From contig NZ_KE384379.1 in NCBI RefSeq assembly GCF_000425445.1, positions 62,001-126,000 of the forward strand: a DNA stretch of 64,000 nucleotides, in the 5' to 3' direction. The DNA is from Flavobacterium denitrificans DSM 15936 (GTDB lineage Bacteria; Bacteroidota; Bacteroidia; Flavobacteriales; Flavobacteriaceae). The first letter of the stretch is position 1; each line of letters starts with the position of its first letter. The position numbers and the translations under genes are program-made. Below the pieces are notes generated by a model that was not told the DNA's origin, did no database searches, and saw only the letters and a program-made list of their open reading frames with translations. This document shows positions 8,713 through 17,784 of the stretch, one piece after another.

Positions 8713-10278
8713 TTACCAACCAGTATTTTGAGCCATGTTTGGATTTGTATTAATTTCAACTTGTGGCACTGGCCATACAAATCTACGATCTGTATATGGA
8801 ATTGCCGCTACACCTAATGGTCCAGAATATGGGTTACCATCTAAAACAAATGCCGCTGCTGGTGGAACCGCATTAGCCAATTTAGCAGGAATACCAACTA
8901 CAGGAGCTAAGTTATCTCCTTGTAATCTGTGTATATCTGACCATCTACGTCCTTCAGCAAGAAATTCGATTCTTCTTTCCTTAATGATAGCTTGAACAAC
9001 TTCTGCCTGACTTGCAAATGAAGCAGCTGTATAAGTTTCAGTTGCTGGATTAGCTAATGATCTATCTCTAACTTTATTCAACAAAGTAATAGCACCTGTC
9101 ATATTTGTACCAAGACGAGCTTCAGCCTCTGCCATGTTTAATAAAACTTCAGCATATCTGATAACTGGAGTTGCATCAGTTAAGTTTACGTTGTCAGTAT
9201 ATTTATTTGTATACTTAACACCTGCACTTGTATTAACCATCACACCTTCTTGTCTTCTTTTATCAGTAGCCAACCACTTTGGATCTCTCCAGATAATAGG
9301 GCTAATAGAAACCAAAAGACGTTGTTTGTACATACTTGCTAAAGCACCATTCACACCAGGATTTGCTGTTGGCGAATGTTGAATAGAGAATATAGACTCA
9401 CTATTTGTCAAATTATTAGCCAAAACAAAAGGACCATTTGGAGCTGCAGTAAGACTGTATAAACTGTTTAATTTATTTCCTTCAGTAACTACATTTGCCC
9501 AGTCTCCTTTATGTAAATACACTCTAGTTTTAAATGCAATAGCAGCTGATTTTGTAGCTTTTGCAACAACTCTACCTCCAGTTACTCCATTTGAAGTGAT
9601 TAAACTTTCAGCATCATTTAAATCTGCCAAAATTTTTGTATAACATTCTGCAACTGTGCTTCTAGTTTTAGCATGCTCTGACGCAATTTCAGCAGCAGTG
9701 TTAACACCAACTTCTCTATAAACAAGACCTAAATGAGTAGCCCCAGGAGTGAAATTATATGGTCTAGCAAAATAGTTCAATAATTCAAAATGAGTAATAG
9801 CTCTTAAAAATTTAGCCTGACCAATATAATCATCACCAACAGCTTTAGTAATAACGCCTTTCGAAACAGCAGTTTCAACTCCTTCGATCATTAAGTTACA
9901 TCTGTTGATTAATCTATATCCGTCAACCCAGTAATAAACGTTATTAGCTGTTGTTGCATCATAACTTCCTTCATAAGTAAACTGGAAGAAAGCTGCAGTA
10001 TTAACCATATCTTCTCCACGGCAATCACCTTGTTCTACGAAAGCTGCACCCCAAACATAACCTCTACCACCATTTTCAGATGTAGTGTTGTATCTTCCGA
10101 TTTGCGCAGCATTGTAAACCCCATTCATAGAAGAAGCTATTAAAGATGGAGTAGAAAATGCAGCACTTTCAGATATATTGTTAATTGGCTCAAGATCCAA
10201 TATCTTTTCTTCTGTACAAGAACTCATTCCAACCGCAAGTACAGAAAACAAAATTGATTTTATTATAATATTTTTCAT
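8713..10278 (-). CDS. SusD/RagB-family nutrient-binding outer-membrane lipoprotein
   Basis: 521 residues. The signal peptide ends in a lipobox (AVGMSSC, lipidated Cys21). SusD hallmarks follow: an N-terminal FSTPSLIASSMNGVYNA helix, a central TPR-like helical part, and the C-terminal signature VIKERRIEFLAEGRRWSDIHR with the final GW. SusD proteins sit as a lid on the SusC barrel at the cell surface and capture oligosaccharides or peptides. The gene starts 9 bases after the susC-like stop, and the hairpin after it closes the operon. No glycoside hydrolase, sulfatase, sensor or sigma/anti-sigma gene is next to it, so the ligand cannot be predicted. Confidence 0.95.
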   Translation of the reverse strand: MKNIIIKSILFSVLAVGMSSCTEEKILDLEPINNISESAAFSTPSLIASSMNGVYNAAQIGRYNTTSENGGRGYVWGAAFVEQGDCRGEDMVNTAAFFQFTYEGSYDATTANNVYYWVDGYRLINRCNLMIEGVETAVSKGVITKAVGDDYIGQAKFLRAITHFELLNYFARPYNFTPGATHLGLVYREVGVNTAAEIASEHAKTRSTVAECYTKILADLNDAESLITSNGVTGGRVVAKATKSAAIAFKTRVYLHKGDWANVVTEGNKLNSLYSLTAAPNGPFVLANNLTNSESIFSIQHSPTANPGVNGALASMYKQRLLVSISPIIWRDPKWLATDKRRQEGVMVNTSAGVKYTNKYTDNVNLTDATPVIRYAEVLLNMAEAEARLGTNMTGAITLLNKVRDRSLANPATETYTAASFASQAEVVQAIIKERRIEFLAEGRRWSDIHRLQGDNLAPVVGIPAKLANAVPPAAAFVLDGNPYSGPLGVAAIPYTDRRFVWPVPQVEINTNPNMAQNTGW

Positions 10279-10287
10279 ATGTTCTTT

Positions 10288-13200
10288 TTATAAACTTACA
10301 TTTATTCCCATTGATACCACTTTAGAACGTGGAGTACCATTAATATCTACACCAGCTGTTTCCATCTCAGGATTGATACCTTTATAGTCAGAAATTAACC
10401 ATATATTTTGTGCTTGAACAAATAATCTAAAGTTATCAACTCCAATTTTGTCTAACAACATTTTAGGTAAAGTATAACCTAACGAAATATTATCAAGAGA
10501 GATAAAATCACCTTTTTCAACGAAACGAGTTGTTGCACTACCATTTAAGTTAGTCGTGTTGTTAGTACTAGCATATAATCTTGGTGTCCATCCGTCTCCA
10601 GGATTATCAATACTTTGCCATCTTCCTAAAATTTCTTTTCCGTTATTATTGAAGTTTTGATTCATTAACTCTCTTCTAGTAGAGTTAAATAATTTATTTC
10701 CACCACTAAATCTAAACATAAAACCAAAATCAAGGTTTTTGTATTTCATATTAGAACTAATAGAACCATAATATTTCGGAAGTGTATTTCCTAATACTTT
10801 TTTATCAGCATTTGTTAAATTTGCTGTAGCACCTGCAGCAGAAGGATTATTAGGATCAAAAACTGAATACGTAGATCCTGGTAAATTACCTTGAACTAAG
10901 CTTCCATCAGCTTTATAGTAAACTGGGTTACCATTTGCTTTGTTAACTCCCCAGTATTGGAATCCATATAATGAATTGATAGACTCACCTTCTCTAATAA
11001 TAATATTTGGAGCAATGTTTACGTCAGTTTGATAAGATCCTCCGATGATATCACCACTAGGTAAAGCAGTAACTTCATTATTTGCAAGAGTTAAGTTTCC
11101 TGAAAGATCCCAAGTAAAGTTTTGGTTATTGATTGCTTTATAAGAAACTGTAAACTCATAACCTTCGTTAAACATTTTACCAACGTTACTGTTAACTACG
11201 CTTCCTGGAATACCTAATGAAGCATCTACTGGCGCTGCTAAAACTAAACCATTGATATCGTTTTTGAAATAATCAAAAGCTAATGTCAAACGATTATTAA
11301 ATAATCCTAAATCAATACCGTAATCAATTTTCTTACTTGTTTCCCATTGCAATTCTCCATTACCAAATTGAGAATAACCAATACCATTCAATGGTCCATA
11401 AGGAGAACTCAATGTTAAACCTTTAGAAGGATATGCGATTCCTCCTAATACATCAACGTTACCTACTTCAGAATACGAAGCTCTAACTTTTAAATCAGAA
11501 ACTGTACCACTGATACCTTCCATGAAGCTTTCTTTTGAAACTGTCCAACCAGCTGATACCCCTGGGAAGTTATTCCATCTAACATCTTGTTCGTATTGAG
11601 AAATTCCATCACGTCTAAGAGTTCCTTGAATAAAATATTTTTCTTTATAGTTATAATTTACACGTCCTAAATAAGAAATAATTCCTTTTTCACTCATTGA
11701 TCCTCCAGAATCTTTAGTAGAGTATGAGTTTGTGATCAAGTTTTTATTGTAAAAATCACTTAAGATATCTGAACCTGTACCCCAAAAGTTTTTTGTTTGA
11801 GATTTTTGATATTCAGCAACTCCAGTTACAGCTAAATTATGATCTTCAGCAAATGTATGTTTGTAATTCAAAATATTTTGCCAGTTCCATCTCAATAAAT
11901 CAACATTGTCTTGCCATAAATATCCATTTCTACCAGCACCGTCTCCATGAACTGGATTCCAATATTGGAAACCTGTAGTAATTGCGTTATCAGCACTTAA
12001 TTGTAATTTATAAGTGAAATCAGATGTGATTTTTGCATTTGCATAAGCACTTACCAAAGTTCTTTGAGTTTTGTTTTGGTATTTATTGTGATCTAAAACA
12101 TAAATAATGTTTGTGATGTTATCACCTACTGTAGCTAAGTTATCCCATTTTCCAACTGTATTAGTTGACAATGGCATAGTTAAGTTATAACCAGTTGGGT
12201 TATTTGCATCATAAATTGGTGTATTTGGCAATTGTCTAATTGTATTAAACATGTTACCTGAAAGACCATTACTATTAATGTTCAAACCTTCTGTTTCAGT
12301 TCTAGTAACACTTAAATTAGTACCAACACTTAACCATTTGTTGATTTCTTGATCGATATTAGTTCTAATAGAATATCTAGTTAAGCTATTAGCTTTATTG
12401 ATACCTTCTTGATCTGTATACCCTAAAGAAAGGTAGTATTTAGTTTTATCTGACCCTCCACTAAAAGTAAGATTGTGAGTCATTTGTGGAGCATCTCTTA
12501 AAACTGCACCTTGCCAGTCAGTATTGTAAGTACTTCCAACTGCCCATGGAGTAGCATTTATGTTTGCTCTTTTTTCATTAGAAATCACCAAGAAATCAGG
12601 AGTTTCTAATAAATCATAAGTTTTAGCAGCACTTGCAACACCAAAAACACTAGAATAATTTACTTTTAAAGTTCCTTTTTTACCACTTTTTGTCGTAATC
12701 AAAATTACTCCGTTCGCAGCTCTAGAACCATAGATAGCTGTTGAAGCACCATCTTTTAAAACATCAAAAGATTCGATATCTTCAGGATTGATATCAGCTA
12801 AACCATTTGTAGCAGACACCCCTCCAATATCACCAGAATAAATAGGCACACCATCAACAACGATTAAAGGCTCTGTCAGACCCGAAATAGAAGCAATACC
12901 TCTAATTCTGATTTTTGGAGCTCCTCCAATGATACCACTGTTTGTTGAAACTTGAACACCAGCCGCTCTACCAGCTAAAACGCCTTCGAAAGATGGAGTT
13001 ACTAAGTTAGCAATGTCTTTTCCAGCAATTTTAGAAATAGACCCTGTAACTTCTTTTCTCTTCTGAACACCATAACCAACAACCACAACCTCATTCATTA
13101 ATTGTGCTTCAGATTCTAGCTCAACGTTTACTGTGTTTGAAGTTCCCACAGTAACTTGCTTGTTGTTCATACCTACGTATGAAAAAACTAAAACGTCACC

Positions 13201-13398
13201 AGTTTTTGCTTTAATAGAATAACTTCCATCAAAATCTGTCTGAGTACTTGCCTTAGATCCTTTTACGGCAACATTTACTCCTGGAATAACACCTGTTTTA
13301 TCAGATACCTTTCCAGTTACAGTTCTCTCTTGAGCGAAAGAAAACTGCATAGATAACGCTACAAGGAGCGTAAAAATCCATTTAAATTTTAATTTCAT
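10288..13398 (-). CDS. SusC/RagA-family TonB-linked outer-membrane transporter
   Basis: 1036 residues. In order: a signal peptide (MKLKFKWIFTLLVALSMQFS...AQ); a carboxypeptidase-D regulatory-like domain (about 25-95); a TonB-interacting and plug region starting near VVVVGYGVQKRKEVTGSIS; the family signature LKDGASTAIYGSRAANGVI; then a 22-strand barrel to the C-terminus (VVSMGINVSL). It lacks the N-terminal STN signalling extension used with ECF sigma/anti-sigma pairs. With the adjacent SusD-like lipoprotein it forms a TonB-energised importer for an unknown oligomer. The gene is first in a two-gene operon. Confidence 0.96.
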   Translation of the reverse strand: MKLKFKWIFTLLVALSMQFSFAQERTVTGKVSDKTGVIPGVNVAVKGSKASTQTDFDGSYSIKAKTGDVLVFSYVGMNNKQVTVGTSNTVNVELESEAQLMNEVVVVGYGVQKRKEVTGSISKIAGKDIANLVTPSFEGVLAGRAAGVQVSTNSGIIGGAPKIRIRGIASISGLTEPLIVVDGVPIYSGDIGGVSATNGLADINPEDIESFDVLKDGASTAIYGSRAANGVILITTKSGKKGTLKVNYSSVFGVASAAKTYDLLETPDFLVISNEKRANINATPWAVGSTYNTDWQGAVLRDAPQMTHNLTFSGGSDKTKYYLSLGYTDQEGINKANSLTRYSIRTNIDQEINKWLSVGTNLSVTRTETEGLNINSNGLSGNMFNTIRQLPNTPIYDANNPTGYNLTMPLSTNTVGKWDNLATVGDNITNIIYVLDHNKYQNKTQRTLVSAYANAKITSDFTYKLQLSADNAITTGFQYWNPVHGDGAGRNGYLWQDNVDLLRWNWQNILNYKHTFAEDHNLAVTGVAEYQKSQTKNFWGTGSDILSDFYNKNLITNSYSTKDSGGSMSEKGIISYLGRVNYNYKEKYFIQGTLRRDGISQYEQDVRWNNFPGVSAGWTVSKESFMEGISGTVSDLKVRASYSEVGNVDVLGGIAYPSKGLTLSSPYGPLNGIGYSQFGNGELQWETSKKIDYGIDLGLFNNRLTLAFDYFKNDINGLVLAAPVDASLGIPGSVVNSNVGKMFNEGYEFTVSYKAINNQNFTWDLSGNLTLANNEVTALPSGDIIGGSYQTDVNIAPNIIIREGESINSLYGFQYWGVNKANGNPVYYKADGSLVQGNLPGSTYSVFDPNNPSAAGATANLTNADKKVLGNTLPKYYGSISSNMKYKNLDFGFMFRFSGGNKLFNSTRRELMNQNFNNNGKEILGRWQSIDNPGDGWTPRLYASTNNTTNLNGSATTRFVEKGDFISLDNISLGYTLPKMLLDKIGVDNFRLFVQAQNIWLISDYKGINPEMETAGVDINGTPRSKVVSMGINVSL

Positions 13399-13956
13399 TT
13401 TAATTTATTTTGAATTAGTATGCGACAAACATCTTAATTATTTCTTAAAATAACAAACTATTTGAGCTTAAATTTCTCTAAGATTATTAACAAAAGCTTA
13501 ATGCATCCCTTTAAAATATAACTAATTCCTATTTTAAATACAATTTTTCTTTCAAAAACAACAATAATTGAATTGTTTTGAAATTAAAAACGTTAAGAAA
13601 TTTTAACATTTAACAAAATCAAATAGTTAAACTCATAAAAAACCTTGAAATCTTTTATCAAGTTCGTTAAATCCACGCTTTTTTTTGAACTTTTGACAAA
13701 AACAAGCACTAAATAGCACAAAACATCTGTTTTTTTTCAAGTTTTTTCAATATTTGATTTTAAATATTTTAAAAAAAATCAATTCACCACTAAAATTATT
13801 AAGAGAAAGTGTAAGAAATATGGAATTTTAGAGAAAAAAATAATGCCGAAGTCATAAAAATTCATGCTGAATTCAAGGAATTTAAACGTTTTTTACTCGC
13901 AACATCATCATTTTGTAGAAATTTTTGCAATCTTTGCGATGCAAAATGCTTAAAAA
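13399..13956. other. 558-base intergenic region between divergent susC and rnhB
   Basis: This is very AT-rich with several poly-A and poly-T runs. No ORF with coding character, tRNA or strong hairpin was found. It must hold the promoter of the susC-susD operon, but no perfect TAnnTTTG box on the minus strand was found. A near match, AATCTTTG at 13929-13936, stands 20 bases before the rnhB start. The size and composition suggest an extended 5' leader for susC, but nothing specific can be read. Confidence 0.5.
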
Positions 13957-14622
13957 ATGCTCCAAAAAAATTTCTCAGGATTTATTTTAGAAACCGGAAC
14001 TGACGAAGCTGGACGTGGCTGTCTCGCCGGCCCAGTTACTGCGGCCGCTATTATTCTACCTCAAGATTTTGAAAATACAATTTTGAACGACAGTAAACAG
14101 CTGTCCGAAAAAACTAGAGCACTTTTGAGGCCAGTCATAGAACAACAGGCTGTATGTTTTGCAGTAACACATTTGTTTCCTGATGAAATTGACGAAATAA
14201 ACATCCTAAATGCATCAATGAAAGGAATGCAAGAATGTATTTTAAAATTAAAACATGTCCCAGAATATATTATTGTAGATGGAAACCGTTCTATAAATGC
14301 AAAACTTGGTCTTAAAAACACTTTTGGGAAACAATTTTCTAAAGCTGAAATTGAACTTTTAAAATCTATCCCAAATCAAAGCATTATAAAAGGTGATGGA
14401 AAATTTTTAAGTATTGCCGCCGCCTCTATTTTGGCAAAAACATATCGCGATGAATATATGGACCAAATTCACGAAGAATTCCCGATGTATAATTGGAAGC
14501 AAAATAAAGGTTATCCGACTAAAGAACATCGAGAAGCCATAAAAAAATACGGAACAACAAAATACCATCGAATGAGTTTTAGACTTTTGCCTGAACAGCT
14601 GACTCTCGATTTTTTAGAATAA
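13957..14622 (+). CDS. rnhB: ribonuclease HII
   Basis: 221 residues, normal for the family. The first active-site motif, GTDEAGRGCLAGPV, has Asp16 and Glu17. Further conserved blocks are LNDSKQLSEKTR, ILNASMKGMQ, VDGN with the next acidic ligand, and AAASILAKTYRDEYM with the final part of the metal site. RNase HII cuts the RNA strand of RNA-DNA hybrids and single ribonucleotides embedded in DNA. It acts in the cytoplasm with a divalent metal ion. It is a single gene closed by a strong terminator. Confidence 0.97.
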   Translation: MLQKNFSGFILETGTDEAGRGCLAGPVTAAAIILPQDFENTILNDSKQLSEKTRALLRPVIEQQAVCFAVTHLFPDEIDEINILNASMKGMQECILKLKHVPEYIIVDGNRSINAKLGLKNTFGKQFSKAEIELLKSIPNQSIIKGDGKFLSIAAASILAKTYRDEYMDQIHEEFPMYNWKQNKGYPTKEHREAIKKYGTTKYHRMSFRLLPEQLTLDFLE

Positions 14623-14657
14623 AAAAAGCGACCTATATATTAAGGTCGCTTTTTTTT
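14621..14657 (+). terminator. bidirectional intrinsic terminator
   Basis: The stem AGCGACCT (14627-14634) / AGGTCGCT (14643-14650) is flanked by A7 and T8. It serves rnhB on the plus strand and the convergent NTF2-like gene, whose stop lies at its edge. Confidence 0.88.
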
Positions 14658-15508
14658 TATTTTTTACTTTTTAAAAATTCAGCAAATTGTTTGGTGTCAT
14701 AATAAAAAGGTCTGACTGCGGTAATTTTTCCATTTTTCAATTCAAAGTGCTCCGAAATAGGCATCGACATTGTTTTGCCTGATTTTTTAGCTTTACAATT
14801 TATGGTGAAATAAATAATTACTTCATTCTTCGAAGCGTCACTAAAATATGTTGGTTCCTTTTCAATTTGCAAGTCAAAGAATTCTCCTGCTTTTGCAAAC
14901 ATTTTATTCCACTCTGAAAAACCAACATAAGTTCCGCCATAAGGCAATCCAGTTGCTTGGGTATAAACGGCTCCCTCTTCAATCAAAGTTGCCATGATAT
15001 CAAAATCTCTTGTTTTAAAAAGACATTCGTAATATTTAGCCACAACTTTAAAATTATCTGTCTCAAGATTTTTCACAACATCAGCCTCAGGCAACGTCGC
15101 ATCCTTATCCCAAAAACCAATAATTTTACTTACTTGGCCTTTTCCATTCAAACGAGCAAAATCTCGTCCAGCCATTATTAGTTTACCTTTTGAATCGACA
15201 ATTTTCCATTCCCATGTTACATAATTATCTTTTACGATTTTTGCGCCAGAGGTTAAAACCGCATCTGGGAATTTTTTATAAAATTCATTAATGACATTAT
15301 TAAATGCTGCGGTTCCTTTTATTGAGGCGGAAGGATCTTCAAAAGTACTATCTTCTAGCCAAATTGATTTGATCATTTTTAATCTGGCATCGCTATTTTT
15401 CTCTTGCCAAACCTTTTCATAAGCAGTAATTGGATATAACTTATCTTTCTTTTGAGCAATAAGACCGTTAAGCATAAAAAGGAAACAGAATAAGTAGATT
15501 TTTCTCAT
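14657..15508 (-). CDS. secreted NTF2-like/SnoaL-like protein with two domains
   Basis: 283 residues from the ATG at 15508 (a TTG two codons upstream is less likely). The signal peptide is MRKIYLFCFLFMLNGLIAQ. Two cone-like NTF2/SnoaL folds follow. The first (about 30-130) contains WLEDSTFEDPSASIKGTAAF; the second (about 150-280) contains ARYYECL-type helices, EEGAVYTQATGLPYGGTYVG and ISEHFELKNGKITAVRPFYYD. This superfamily covers isomerases, cyclases and many polyketide- or steroid-related proteins, and no catalytic set is recognisable here. The exported location and lack of a gene neighbourhood leave the role open. A good promoter lies just upstream. Confidence 0.7.
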   Translation of the reverse strand: MRKIYLFCFLFMLNGLIAQKKDKLYPITAYEKVWQEKNSDARLKMIKSIWLEDSTFEDPSASIKGTAAFNNVINEFYKKFPDAVLTSGAKIVKDNYVTWEWKIVDSKGKLIMAGRDFARLNGKGQVSKIIGFWDKDATLPEADVVKNLETDNFKVVAKYYECLFKTRDFDIMATLIEEGAVYTQATGLPYGGTYVGFSEWNKMFAKAGEFFDLQIEKEPTYFSDASKNEVIIYFTINCKAKKSGKTMSMPISEHFELKNGKITAVRPFYYDTKQFAEFLKSKK

Positions 15509-15545
15509 AAGCAAATCAGGAATTAAAATTTTAATAGTAAGTACT

Positions 15546-15579
15546 CAAATTTAGCATAAATACCTTAGAGAATTACAAA
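15546..15579 (-). promoter_or_regulatory. promoter for the NTF2-like gene
   Basis: Read on the minus strand: TTTG (15576-15579), 22 bases, then TAAATTTG (15546-15553), followed 38 bases later by the ATG. Both boxes match the Bacteroidota sigma-70 consensus. Confidence 0.6.
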
Positions 15580-15681
15580 TATCCTATAATTTACCATCCC
15601 TTCAAAATCTTAACTTTTACGAAACCGTTTTTCATTTTTTTGAATATTTTTTTAGAGAAAAACAGCTTTCTATCTAAAATT

Positions 15682-16419
15682 CTAAAGGCTATTTATTTTT
15701 TTGAATGCAAACCTAGGACTTAATCTATAAAGCAAATAGAGTAATTTTACTTTTCCAATTCTTATCTCTGTCTTATTTTTAGCTATACTTTCAAGCATTT
15801 CTGAAACTGCCTTTTCAGCACTAATTGCAATTTTTGGAGGATTGCCTTTATGCCAAGGTGTATCTACCACAGGAAATAATACTTCAATAATTCCAATTTT
15901 TTCTCCTTTTAACTGCTCTCTCAAAACCTGAGTAAACGAATGTATAGCCGACTTAGCAGCGTTATAAAAGGGATAAATAATTCGAGGTGTGTAAACCAAT
16001 CCTGTTGTAATATTTATAATGAAAGAATTTGGGTTCTTTATTAAAATAGGATATAAAATTTTTATTAAGCGTATTGGAGCATGTAAATTCGTCAAAAACT
16101 CTTCTTCCATTTTTTCAAGAGAAAAATGGTCTTGCATAAAATCGATGTTATAAACAATCGCCGCGTTATTAATTAAAACGTTGGTTTCAGGATGATTGAC
16201 ATGCAACCATTTCGCGAAATCTTCACATTCAGATGTTTTCCCAATATCACACTGGTAAATTATTAAATCGGGGAGTTGTTTTTGTGCTTTTTGAAGTTTC
16301 TCTAGCGAACGGGAACAAGTTATAACTTTGTTTCCTTTTGCTATAAATTGTCGACACATTTCGAGTCCTAAACCTGAGCTTCCGCCAGTTATAACAATTG
16401 TACTATTTAAGATTTCCAT
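15682..16419 (-). CDS. short-chain dehydrogenase/reductase (DltE-like)
   Basis: 245 residues, Rossmann fold. The cofactor loop is TGGSSGLG (residues 11-18), followed by the adenine-ring Asp in YQCDIG (Asp58), NNAA (84-87) and the catalytic pair in YNAAK (Tyr152, Lys156). The residue 13 before the catalytic Tyr, normally Ser, is Thr139 here (INITTGLVY), an unusual but chemically possible substitution. It probably is an NAD(P)-dependent oxidoreductase of unknown substrate. It lies 66 bases after a Crp-type regulator gene on the same strand, which hints at co-transcription or local control. Confidence 0.88.
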   Translation of the reverse strand: MEILNSTIVITGGSSGLGLEMCRQFIAKGNKVITCSRSLEKLQKAQKQLPDLIIYQCDIGKTSECEDFAKWLHVNHPETNVLINNAAIVYNIDFMQDHFSLEKMEEEFLTNLHAPIRLIKILYPILIKNPNSFIINITTGLVYTPRIIYPFYNAAKSAIHSFTQVLREQLKGEKIGIIEVLFPVVDTPWHKGNPPKIAISAEKAVSEMLESIAKNKTEIRIGKVKLLYLLYRLSPRFAFKKINSL

Positions 16420-16485
16420 AAATTCGTTTTTAAAAAATTAGAAATCAAAAATAAATACTGGTCAAAAAATCTCCCTTGATCTATG

Positions 16486-17061
16486 TTAAGTCTTGTTTTT
16501 TCTCTTGAGTCGGCTGAAAGATTCAGGCTGAATTCCTAAATAAGATGCTATGATTTGTTGCGAAACACGATTTTCAATATCAGGAAATTCAGCTGTAAAA
16601 ATTCCATATCTTTTTTCGGCATCTAAAAGAAGCAATTCCCTCTCTCGCTTTTCTTTAATACAAAATGCCTTTTCAAGTATTTGAACTAAAAATGTGTTCC
16701 AAAAAGGATTTTTCTCTTTGATTTCGATCCAATCTTTGTAGTCGATTTCTAAAATTTCAGCGTCTTCTAAAGCTTCAATAGAAAAATAGGAAGTTGTATT
16801 ATAAATCATAGCCGAATACGAACTTATAAAATTCCCTTCGGCTATAATATTTTTAGTGAATTCGTTTCCGTTTTCGTGTGTATAAACATATCGAAATAAA
16901 CCTTTTACAACAAAAGCCATCTTGCGTGGCACTTGACCTTCTCGAATAAAATAATTTGTTTTAGCTATTTTTTTATGTTCAGTAATATTCAATAATTCTT
17001 GCAATTCTTTTTCTGGAAGCCCTAAATGCTTTAAAAATGACTTTTTTTCTTCATTTTCCAT
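16486..17061 (-). CDS. Crp/Fnr-family transcriptional regulator
   Basis: 191 residues. The cyclic-nucleotide-binding-like beta-roll spans about 25-140 (NYFIREGQVPRKMAFVVKGL, then FRYVYTHENGNEF). A C-terminal winged helix-turn-helix is recognisable from RVSQQIIASYLGIQPESFSR. The phosphate-binding residues of true CRP are not evident, so cAMP binding is doubtful. This is the common Bacteroidota type whose ligands are unknown. It lies 19 bases downstream of lipB and upstream of the SDR gene, all on the minus strand. Confidence 0.9.
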   Translation of the reverse strand: MENEEKKSFLKHLGLPEKELQELLNITEHKKIAKTNYFIREGQVPRKMAFVVKGLFRYVYTHENGNEFTKNIIAEGNFISSYSAMIYNTTSYFSIEALEDAEILEIDYKDWIEIKEKNPFWNTFLVQILEKAFCIKEKRERELLLLDAEKRYGIFTAEFPDIENRVSQQIIASYLGIQPESFSRLKRKNKT

Positions 17062-17080
17062 ACTTGATTACTTTAAAATC

Positions 17081-17779
17081 TTAAACAAATTCAGCTTCAA
17101 ACAATTGTTTCAAATGGTTTAGGATTCTGGCTTTTACTTCTTCTTCATCAACCTTTTCAACGCCAAGTTCAACGTTTAACGAAGTAACCCCTTTTCCGCG
17201 AATACCACACGGAATAATGTTATCAAAATAGCCTAAATCGACATTTACATTTAAAGCAAATCCGTGCATGGTTACCCAGCGCGAGGCACGAACACCCATA
17301 GCACAAATTTTACGAGCAAATGGGGTTCCAACACCAAGCCAAACGCCTGTTTCGCCTTCGCTCCTGCCCGATTCCAATCCGTATTCTGCCAATGTTAGAA
17401 TAATTGATTCTTCTAGCAAACGAAGGTATTTATGAATATCGGTAAAGAAGTTTTCTAAATCCAGAATTGGATAACCTACAATTTGTCCTGGCCCATGATA
17501 GGTAATATCGCCACCACGATTGATTTTATAAAAAGTCGCTCCTTTAGCTTCTAATTGTTTTTCGTTTAATAGTAAATTTTCTAAATCACCGCTTTTCCCT
17601 AAAGTATAAACGTGCGGATGTTCAACAAATAACAAGTAATTTGGAGTTGGTAAATCTAGTTCTTCTCTTCTGTTTTTTATTTTCAAATCGACTATATCTT
17701 TGAAAAGTTCTTCTTGATATTCCCAAGTCGATTTATAGTCTCTGTTGCCCAGATCCTGAAGTTGAATTTTTTTATTCAT
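17081..17779 (-). CDS. lipB: octanoyl-[acyl carrier protein]-protein N-octanoyltransferase
   Basis: 232 residues, standard length. The LipB signatures are present: NRGGDITYHGPGQIVGYPI (about 87-105), the catalytic Lys157 in ARKICAMGVR, and the catalytic Cys191 in IIPCGIRGKGVTSL. The enzyme moves an octanoyl group from ACP to the lipoyl domains of 2-oxoacid dehydrogenases and GcvH, the first step of lipoate synthesis. Its ATG lies 5 bases from the stop codon of the upstream lipoprotein gene, so it is translated from a shared message with the two lipoprotein genes. No lipA was found in the window. Confidence 0.97.
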   Translation of the reverse strand: MNKKIQLQDLGNRDYKSTWEYQEELFKDIVDLKIKNRREELDLPTPNYLLFVEHPHVYTLGKSGDLENLLLNEKQLEAKGATFYKINRGGDITYHGPGQIVGYPILDLENFFTDIHKYLRLLEESIILTLAEYGLESGRSEGETGVWLGVGTPFARKICAMGVRASRWVTMHGFALNVNVDLGYFDNIIPCGIRGKGVTSLNVELGVEKVDEEEVKARILNHLKQLFEAEFV

Positions 17780-17784
17780 TTTGA

